Source: Forficula auricularia | Lineage: Eukaryota; Arthropoda; Insecta; Dermaptera; Forficulidae | Length of the DNA stretch: 64,000 nucleotides | NCBI GenBank assembly: GCA_024734495.1 | Contig: JALMQS010000277.1 | Coordinates: 1-64,000, forward strand | Direction: 5' to 3' | In this document: positions 55,662 through 64,000 of the stretch, piece after piece | Position numbering within the stretch: position 1 is the first letter of the stretch | Layout: every line of letters starts with the position of its first letter | Position numbers and translations under genes: made by a program | Notes under the pieces: model-generated | The model's input: the letters and a program-made list of their open reading frames with translations, nothing else | The model's database searches: none | Told to the model about the DNA's origin: nothing

Positions 55662-56384
55662 TTAAATACATAAACATAAAAGAATGAATACAGGAATATA
55701 GAGGATAAGGATCAATAGGCGAGGTCTTGTGAGTAAAGGAAGTTTTAAAATTAAATATAATTTTATTTTTTTCTAATACAGGTAGAAGTAAATTGGGACC
55801 TTAAATAAAAAAAAAAAAATTAAATTTAAATTAATCTTATCCTAGTACATATATAAATAAATTTGTGATTAGGTTTTATTTTCTTAATACGTACCTATTA
55901 GAAAATAATTTTATTGATTGTTTAATGTTTAAAATGTACGAATATGTGTATAAATAAATACCTACAAATATTTTATAGAACAATCTAGAAACTTAAATTA
56001 AAATTAAATTCTTCCCTTTATCAAAGAAATTTGACATTTTTTCTATATTGTATTATAAAAGATTTGTATTTTTTTATTTATAAACACATTAAAGTAAAAA
56101 AAAACCATCATCATCATATTTAGCACCTTCCCTATCAAGACTTAATTTAAGCATGATTATTTAATTTAAAAAAAATGTTGATTTAAAAATTCCATTTTCT
56201 TATCCTATTTTAGGTGTTTTAATCCCGAAATGTGTAGCTGTCAGAGTAAGATGATGAATGAAATCGTTCAATCTTGAAATGACGTGTTAAAATATGAAGT
56301 GAGGACCCTACTCATCTATACACGGTAGTTTTTAATTTATTAGATTGAAGTTGCGGCTGCTCAACATTTATACCGTGAGGCTTC
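55662..56384. other. AT-rich DNA, no gene seen
   Basis: Nothing recognisable. Confidence 0.5.
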
Positions 56385-56475
56385 TTTAATTTAATGTTGC
56401 GTCGGAAATAACAGCCCCGCGAGGAATTCGATCCATGTCAGAAGTCAAGCACTTCAATCATCTATGTTAGAAAGA
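56385..56475 (-). mobile_element. Possible tRNA-like SINE head
   Basis: Minus strand: TAGATGATTGAAGTGCTTGAC, read as an A-box-like region, then B box GGATCGAATTCC. No TSD or tail seen. Confidence 0.35.
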
Positions 56476-56479
56476 AAAT

Positions 56480-59400
56480 AAATAAATATGAAAAATTTGA
56501 TCAAATGACTTGACTCGAATAAAAATTTAAATTTAAGAAGATTAATATTAATTGATCCTTTAATTAAAAATATTGAATACATATTTTATGTTTTTAAAAA
56601 TACAAAAACAAGAATTAATGGTTTGACGTCAGAAGCCAGCGTAATTTTCACTCATTGAAAATGTAGAGAGAGAATTTTCAAATGAACAAAAGAAACATGA
56701 TTAAAAATGGTGATTTATCAATGGGAAACAAAAGTCAATTTTTAATCTTTTTTTATTTTTTGTTCATTTGGAAATCCTCTGTGAACATTTTTACAAGGCA
56801 GAAAATTGTTTACACTAATCATTGACGATATGTCATTGATTATAGTTTCAGAGATGGATAAGTATTTTAAGTATTTTTCAAAGCAAAAAAATAAGAATTC
56901 ACTATTTTTAATTTATTGATATAAGTTTTTTTAAATTTAAATTTGTTTACACACCCTCTTTAGAGATTAACTAACTTAATAATATACACATTTTATTAAT
57001 TAGATGAATATTAAGTAAGAATCAGTGTGAATCCAAGTTACGAATTAATTGAAAACCCAGACGAGCATAATAATTAAGTTGATTATGCGTATGACTTGAA
57101 GAAATGCACGAGTCAGCAGTCTCTTTATGACACGACATCGAGTAATGAAATGATAAGTTAAGTAAATGCGTTACGCTACTGAATTGAAAATTATTTACAT
57201 GATATGAACCAATAAAGATTGCAAATAAAGATATAAAATAAGAAATTTAAATATTTAAACAAAATCTGGCGTGATTTAAGCACACCAAGTGACTTGCCCA
57301 TACACCTGCTGACCTGCTGCTTGTATATTTATATAATTTTAATTCTATTACTATTTTAATTTGGAAATAAAAACATTTAAAAAAAAAATTCTATTACTCA
57401 ACAAATTGATATAAGTATATATAGTAAGTATGATTAAGAATTAAGGTGTTTTTTGTAGACTACGAAATATCTCAATAACTATTAAAGTATTAAAAAAAAA
57501 AAGGAAAATTACTATGCTAAAGCCCACAAAATAGGTATAAGAAACATGAAAATGATATTTTAAGGGATAGTAATTATTAACTAAAAATAATATTAATAAT
57601 AAAATTTCGAGAGCAAAGTTCAAGAATATCAGTTACGGTTTCAACCAAAATCTAATTAGCTCATAAATTCAATATCAAACAATTCATTTTGATATTAGTT
57701 TTTGACCACCAAAGATCCCATGAACAAATAGACATTTTGACAAAATATTTAATACCTCTTCAAATTTCCTAATTCGATGCTTTATTATAGGTATAAGCAT
57801 TTTTTTTGTAGACCTTAATTCGCTCTTTTTTTTATTTGAGATATTTTGAAAAAAAAAAACTATGTAAAAACTTATTTTCCTGTACGATTACAATATTTCG
57901 CCATGTAAGGTAAAATTAAAAGAACGAAGAAAAAAACTAATATAAATAAAAATGATAGAAAATAAATGGAATGTAAGAATTTCTATCTATTTAAGAATAA
58001 TAAAGTTGATTTGAAAAACTACTATGTGTCGAGCGATGGTGAGTTAATTCAAGGTCCGGGAAGAAATAACACATAGTACAAATATCCTTTTGATATAATT
58101 ATATATTATATATCTTAAGATATATATAAATAATCGTGGGAAAACGGATTTTATATATAAATAAAAAAAAAAGTAGCAAGAATGAGAATTAATCTGAATC
58201 AACAGGTGGTCGTCATCGTTTATTCGCAACGTTAAAGATATTTATTGATTGGAATTTACTACGAATGAATTACTACCTGAAAAAAACTATTTTTCCACAT
58301 GTATTTTACTTAGATATATTCATAAAATCTTCTTCTAGGAAAAAAATATCCTGCTTGTTATGAGTATATATAGGTGTATTTCTAAATAACGATGGTTTAG
58401 TATCTGTGTGTTTGTGTGTGTAACAGGTGAGCCATGACGGAACCTGCCTGCCGTCAGGTCATTCGTTCCGAGATAAATACAATCCTAGTCGCTTAATTCC
58501 CTCCAAGTCAGGATTATAATGATCATAAATAGGATCCAACTCTATGCAAAGCTGGTTTTCAAATAATCATAATCTCAAAAAATAACTAATTATGGTGGCA
58601 ACAGCTGAACAAGAATGAATGAATGTATTGTACAAGCCCAAGTACTCCTAAATAAATATAGAGTATTTTGTGGAGAAAAATATATACTTGATTTTTTGAA
58701 AATTTGTAAAACAAAAATTCATTCATTCAATTATAGCCATTGTAAATATACTTAAAAGATAATATTTCTTATCAATGTTCATTGTTAAATATGTTATGTC
58801 TGAAATCCTTGTCATAATTCAAGTATACTTGGATTATCAATTTCCTCGACATAACTTGTTATTTGAATTTCTTCTCATGTAAAAAAATAAAAAATCTCAG
58901 AAAACTTTACTTTTACTTAATTTACTTTATATTAATTTTTTGTAGTACTTAATGCTGTGTATCGACTTAATTTTTTTTTATCGAAATCGAATGAGCACTT
59001 TTTGAGAAAGTTCCAGAAGACCAAACAAAAAACCACTTATTTCACAGACGATTAGAAATTTTACGATATTGACACGAAAAAAAATGATAATTTTATAAGT
59101 ATAGTGAGTTTGTGTATGCAGCTTTATCACGAACCCCATGTAAGTTTTTTTTTGTTAGGATATAAGGAACAACTAACTATATGAGGAATACAGATTAAAG
59201 TTTATACCTATAAATTAATAAAGTAAAGGGAGTGTAGTTTCACCGTGAATGGACTATACACCCTTTAATTTATTAATTAATATCATGTTCCACCTAAAAC
59301 CTACACCACTTTCTCTAAGTAAAGTTTATACCTATACTTTAAAAAATCTGACTATATCTTCCTTTTGGTCTTCTCATCAATTCCAAATGAGATGCACTTA

Positions 59401-59860
59401 ACAGGACTAGTATTGGGACGACTGTAAAGGGTGAATCACAAAAAATATATCTTGTAAAGGACAATTTAATATCTCTTTATTCACTCAAATATCTTATTCA
59501 GGCAGAAAATATTATTTTGCTTTTTCAACTTGGTCCTTTACAAATGAATCCAATCATTATTTAATCTAGAAGGAATCGATATTCACAAGGAAACATCTTT
59601 TTAATCTTAAAAACAATTATGCTCAATTATTAAATGCTTTTTTAATAAGGGTTTCTAGAATGTTTTAATTCAGTTTAGATATTAAATATTGAATTTTTTA
59701 ATGAACGAATTTTTAAGCATTCCTTAAAAATCAAATGAAGAATTCATGAGAGTTGCTATGAATATAGATATGCAATTTTAATTAAATGATTTTGATTCTG
59801 TTATAAAAGAGAGATGTATCGATTCTTTTTGTTAACATATTCATGCTTTGGAATGAATTT
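56480..59860. other. Mostly AT-rich, no gene seen
   Basis: A diverged R1 minus copy at about 57640-57915 (GATATTTTGAAAAAAA, GTACGATTACAATATTT, GCCATGTAAGG). At 58431-58455 a short stem TGACGG/CCGTCA. Nothing else recognised. Confidence 0.5.
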
Positions 59861-60563
59861 TTAGGGTTCTGTATTAAAAAAGAAGACTAGAACCCTGTCT
59901 GTCCTCTACAGGCTTGTAACTTCTAAGCTATTCGAGATAGGATCTTGAAATTTGGCAAGTATTTAAAGTTTAATAGTCATCAGATAATTCAATCGCCAAA
60001 GTTGAAGAAAAAATTGGGGTACATCATCTAGTGGAGTATCTGTGAATAGGTATTATAAAATCTTAGTATGTTAACTTGTAATTTTTATTTTGACACTTCA
60101 AGAGATATGAAACTATAAATTCATCTCCCTATGTGTGCGCCTTCAATTTTGTTTCAAAGGAAAATTGGCAGAAATCGAAACCCTTATGTGTAGCTTATAA
60201 ATTATTAAGGCAAAAAAGTTGAAATTTGAGTTGTAGCTAGAGTTTAATGATCCACAGATAGTCGAAAGTTGAAAAAATTGAGGGTCTTCCACAAATATAT
60301 AAGTATCTACTGATTAAAAAAAAGTACATCCCATCAACAATTAAAAAAATTAACATTTTTTAATTTTTAGGCCCCCCCCTTCAAATGTGCCCCCTCATTC
60401 AACTTTGCAGTTCATGATTTAAAAATTGATCAAAGTAGTTTATCGAGAATACTTTAAAGTTGAATTATTTTGATTGATATAAAATAATTAGTTTGGATGA
60501 CAAATGAAAATTACTGCGGAACTCTAGGTATGCGAGGCCCACTTGAACTTGCTCACTTTGTAG
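59861..60563 (+). repeat. Insect-type dispersed repeat, AGGGTTC...GGAACTCT ends
   Basis: Starts TTAGGGTTCTGTATTAAAAA, with AGAACCCTGTCTGTCC, and ends TGCGGAACTCTAGG then ACTTGAACTTGCTC. This recalls a repeat common in Lepidoptera that begins AGGGTTCCGTA and ends CGGAACCCT...CACTTGGCC. Two GTTGAAATTTG/ATCTTGAAATTTGG blocks are internal diverged duplicates. Confidence 0.5.
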
Positions 60564-60639
60564 TTTATTTTATTAAATAAAATCAAAACTGATCATTTTT
60601 CTTAGTCATCTAAATTAGTTTTATAAAGGAAAATAGCTG

Positions 60640-60750
60640 AGAGGCAGCACCCTAAGGATTCGAACCATGAATGGTATTTCCTTAAAAACAGGATGTCTTA
60701 TCGCTTATTCCTCGTTCACCAGTCACATAGCTAGAGCCTGATAACAAATT
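60640..60750 (-). mobile_element. Possible tRNA-like SINE head
   Basis: Minus strand B box GGTTCGAATCC is exact, with an A-box-like TGACTGGTGAACGAGG upstream; spacing is longer than in a tRNA. Weak evidence. Confidence 0.35.
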
Positions 60751-60977
60751 TTTCGCTTTATAAATTACTAATTTAATTTTAAATATAGGTATAGTAGCAA
60801 CGAGTGGATTTGCCTTTATCTCTTGTTGAAATAAGTATGAATAAATCAAGTAGGGTTTTATGGATCAATTAGGAATTTTCAAAAAGGGTTCATTAAATTT
60901 TTTAACTCTTTTAAAATTTGTAATAAGAAATTCAAGTAAAATCTCTAAGATCTCCTCCAAAAATCTATCATATAGGC

Positions 60978-61978
60978 CAGGGGTTCCCAATCTTTTTATA
61001 ATACCGTACCTGTACGTTGTAAACAATGTGATCACGTATAGGTAGACCAAAAATTTTGAAATGGGGAATAAAATGCAATAGAGAACATTTGTCATAAAGA
61101 CAAGTATCTTGGGATTTATTTTTATTGCTAAACATATACATAAAATATAATAATGACTTTAAAAACTATATACCTAATTAGTGAGAAAGTTGGGCCTATT
61201 TATTATTAACTATAGAAGTAATATCGGGCTAAATGTTTGTCAGTTTAAGGCAAAGATTCGATTCAATGTTCAGCAAAGCTCTATATTTAGTTTTCATCGC
61301 AGTCATTGCAGAAAATCCTTTTTCTCATAAATATGTGGTCGCAAATGGCATTACAAATTTTACTCCTTGGCAAGAAACTTCTGAGTATTCTTTAGGAATA
61401 GATAGTCAAAAAGTGAATAGGTTGGAGCTCTGAAAGCTTAATTTCAATCCACTGCCACTGCTAAGGTCTATAAAAGACTTTTGCAATCACATCGTCTGGA
61501 ACCACCGTTGTGAATGCGAAAGGATTTCGAATCCAATTTTGAGCGAAAATATTTTTGGAAAGATTCAAAAGTTGATGTTAGATGTTTTCTAATGTCGCTC
61601 ATCACATCATCTTTTATTGACAAATTATTTTCTTCGATAAAGTTACAGAGGGAAGGAAACATGTTAACATTTTGTTTTTCAATTTGCTGTTACATGAATT
61701 GCAATTTTTTCTTGAACGCACTTATTTTGTCATACAAGTCGAACACAGTATTGTTAAATCCTTGCAAACTCAACAATCCCAACAAAGTATTACAACAAAA
61801 ACAATGGATAAGAAATTCCAAACTAAAATATTAAAATGTATGGATTATTAGTTATTATAGTCATTTCTTTTTTTTCGTAATACAGATTTTTGTTTTAAAT
61901 TGTAAAATCATTCGCGTACAGGTAGCTGCTTGTCCGCGTACCGGAACTGGTACTAGTACCCAAGGTTGAGAACCAATA
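60978..61978 (-). mobile_element. Decayed hAT transposon with perfect 8-bp TSD
   Basis: ATATAGGC flanks both ends (60970-60977 and 61979-61986). The left end starts CAGGGGTTCCCAATC; the right, read inwards, carries TATTGGTTCTCAACC, a mutated hAT terminus. Subterminal GTACC motifs occur at both ends. About 1 kb remains of a transposon normally several kb long, so most of the transposase was deleted. Confidence 0.8.
61210..61830 (-). pseudogene. ZBED5-like hAT transposase, C-terminal third
   Basis: Minus strand in order: LSLQGFNNTVFDLYDKISAF then KKKLQFM, a stop, IEKQNVNMFPSLCNFIEENN (within 61468-61830) and SDIRKHLTSTFESFQKYF; then, after frame breaks, PFATTYL, a stop, EKGFSAMTAMKTKYRALL and a near-terminal PDI (61205-61350). 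The spacing matches ZBED5-like hAT transposases, whose PFATTYLCE.GFS dimerisation motif is plain; here the cysteine codon has become a stop. The BED finger and catalytic core are missing. Inactive. Confidence 0.8.
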
Positions 61979-61986
61979 ATATAGGC

Positions 61987-63474
61987 GAAAGCATAGGCGA
62001 GTAACTGAGATTGAAAATAATGGGGGGAGAGTATACTATGTTGTCTACAGCAGTAAAAATAGGGGAGGGGATGCAATGTCCTATCTTTGGTACGGAAATT
62101 CACAATCGTGGTTGTTTTAAATAAATTGAACATATGAGAGTATTAAGAAATAAATTTAATTCTTTTATAATAGTATTATTTTTTCAATTCAAGGGAGGGA
62201 GACTCCCCCCATCCCGGTAAAACCTTTCGAGTGGAAATAAAAAAATAAAAGTGTATGACTGCAGACGTGGGTATTAATTTTTTATTTCATTCCGTGGATG
62301 AGATTTTCTCTCTAGGGTGGGTGCCACTCTCTCGGTAAATTCCGAATTTCACATTTGAAAAACCCAGATGTGCATTCAAACTACCAAACATATATTCTTA
62401 TTGAAAATGTTGATTATTCAATTTATTGGTTTATATGTTTTTATTTTTATGGCAACTTTTTATTTACTATTTCAATAAAATTTATTTAAATGTACATATT
62501 AAAAAAAAGGAACAAGTCGAATGAATTGAAAACGACATGACAATAATGTTTCTTTTATTATAATTTCGTTGAAAAATTTATATTGGTTTCATTAAGGTTG
62601 TAAAATTGAACAAAAATGTCACCACCGCCTGTTGAGAGATTTCATCTGTAGGAAAGGTCGATGACTTGCTTGAATGAGTCAAAAGCACGCGGGAACCAGC
62701 AATATACAACATAATTATCCATTTTTTTCTTTTTTTTAATATCACATATATTAAAGGTGATTATATAGTGCATATTCAAAATTAATATTTCAAAGAACTA
62801 TAACTAATTTCGATTTTTTTTTCTTTTCTATATAATACTTGATGTATAATTTATATTTTAAATTAGATAAAGTATTAGATTAGTTTCAAAGACTTTTTTG
62901 TATTGAATTGAATTATACTCTTTCAGAATAGAAAAAAATACCTGTTCAAGCAGTTGAACAATATATATATTCTTGGGATATAAATGGATGCTAAACACAT
63001 TAAAATCTTAATGGAGTCTCTGAATTGGGTAGAACAAGTGTGATCCCTAACACATACTTTGAGTCATTTGCATCGACATTGGGAGGGGACACATGCCCCC
63101 CAGGAATCTTCATAAAATAAACAAAATATAGCCTGGAGTGGGCATTTGATCATATATATGATAATAAATTTATTTTAAGGATTCTCAAGAATAGCACAAT
63201 TATTCATAATAATGTATTCGAAATATTTTTAAAAAAAATGTAAGCGTTAAGATGATATATTAGGCTATATCTATCAGGAGATTGTGCAGAATAAGTCAAT
63301 AAAGTTTTAGAAATTCTTTTAGAAAAAAAGTATCACAAAGAATCACAGAAAACTCATTTTTTTAATGTTTAGATATACAAAACTCATTTATTTATGCATT
63401 AGCAATGCTTTTTTAGTTTTATATTACTAATATAAGAAATTTGTTACTAATTCATGTGAATCAATTGTAATAGA
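61987..63474. other. No gene seen
   Basis: AT-rich; the G/C-containing stretch 62190-62350 has no recognisable frame. Confidence 0.5.
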
Positions 63475-63511
63475 TTGATGAAGAGGGCAAAACTCTCAAA
63501 ACTATAGTCTC
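63475..63511 (+). ncRNA. Degenerate hammerhead-like sequence
   Basis: TTGATGA, AGAG/CTCT stem around GGCAAAA, CAAAAC, TATA, GTC. It has the order of a hammerhead with a short AC/GT stem III and TATA loop, but two core bases differ (C to U at the start; G to A in GAAA). It is about 457 bp upstream of the intact core at 63932. Confidence 0.3.
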
Positions 63512-63931
63512 GTTATAAATTAAAAATGTATAATTCCAGCAGAAGACACTCTTTTATTGTCTCCTTCAAATTTGTTACTAGTAAATATGAAGAAGTTGAA
63601 GAAGTATCAGGATGTCTGTCAAAAACAACACATTAATTGTTTATTTGACATCTTTCTCTCTTTTATTTAATTATCTTCAGGACTATAACTATACTATACT
63701 TATAAAGGCAGTGTTTAACGATTCTTCATATAAACAATTAAGGTGTTATTGTTAGAGTTGGTGGCTGTGATGAAACTGTACTAGATGAAGGAGGAGGTAT
63801 CAGGTTTCATTCTGAAACTTTTGGGTCCAGGCACATTATAAATTCACATGAAGCTAAAAAAAAAATTATTTTTGACAAGGCTTGGTTCGATCACATATGT
63901 GTACCGCATTTTGTGTATAACTCCTAATTGA
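63512..63931. other. Non-coding DNA between two hammerhead-like motifs
   Basis: No gene recognised. If the two motifs belong to one retrozyme-like unit, this is its body. Confidence 0.3.
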
Positions 63932-63967
63932 CTGAAGATGGCCAAATAAAATTCAGGCCGAAACGTC
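63932..63967 (+). ncRNA. Hammerhead ribozyme core C near window end
   Basis: CTGAAGA (63932-63938), one T, a 4-bp stem II GGCC/GGCC with a 12-nt loop, GAAAC (63960-63964), GTC (63965-63967). All core bases are canonical. GAAACGTC again leaves a dimer-type stem III. The host element runs off the window at 64000. Confidence 0.65.
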
Positions 63968-64000
63968 TTATTAAAGGTGTTTTATTGAACCCAGTGATTA

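Noticed and set aside
59190..59345. Repeated AAAGTTTATACCTATA as a possible MITE
   Set aside because: The two copies are direct and short, with no inverted ends or target duplication.

Overview
This is a strongly AT-rich stretch of an animal nuclear genome, most likely an arthropod and probably an insect. Evidence: a tRNA-headed SINE with the insect-type end CAGCAGTGG followed by (TGA)n, RTE-like LINEs with (ATG)n or (GAA)n tails, hAT copies of the ZBED5-like type, many palindromic MITEs, and hammerhead-bearing fold-back elements. I cannot fix the order. No bacterial, viral or organellar gene layout is present, and I see no intact host gene; the window is intergenic DNA or a very large intron.

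Recognisable coding DNA is all transposon debris. Non-LTR retrotransposons: an RTE-like 3' end at 7.4-7.9 kb with a 10-bp target-site duplication (TSD); a 5'-truncated RNase H-bearing LINE on the minus strand at 14.9-16.3 kb; one RTE-like family present as a 2.2-kb copy (44.1-46.3 kb), a young 411-bp copy (26.1-26.6 kb) and a fragment (43.7-44.1 kb); and a LINE C-terminus at 52.6-53.5 kb. DNA-transposon remains: hAT transposase pieces at 17.1-17.7 kb and 61.0-62.0 kb (the latter with a perfect 8-bp TSD), plus non-autonomous elements of hAT, piggyBac-like (TTAA), TA-target and Harbinger-like (TTA) types. A reading-frame remnant at 19.4-19.7 kb resembles an uncharacterised repeat-associated arthropod protein.

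The most interesting signal is a set of hammerhead ribozyme cores (CTGANGA, stem II, GAAAC, then GTC or GTT) at about 9.1, 13.1, 13.3, 53.2 and 63.9 kb, with degenerate relatives at 9.2 and 63.5 kb. Two of the host elements are near-perfect palindromes with one ribozyme per arm, each reading outwards. In the intact cores the last four bases of GAAAC plus GTC include ACGT, which is self-complementary and suits a dimeric ribozyme. Hammerheads are known from Penelope-like elements and animal retrozymes; the inverted arrangement here deserves a check.

Nesting gives relative ages. A SINE sits in a high-copy repeat (called R2 here), a LINE fragment sits in a hAT fold-back, a Harbinger-like MITE sits in a LINE 3' end, and a second LINE landed just beside it. 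Four dispersed repeat families without recognised coding capacity (labelled R1, R2, R3 and R5) recur across the window. Three GC-richer islands (10.0-10.46, 42.31-42.62 and 52.0-52.16 kb) stand out; the first has a TATA box and an ETS-type site and could be a promoter. The rest is AT-rich sequence in which I see nothing specific.
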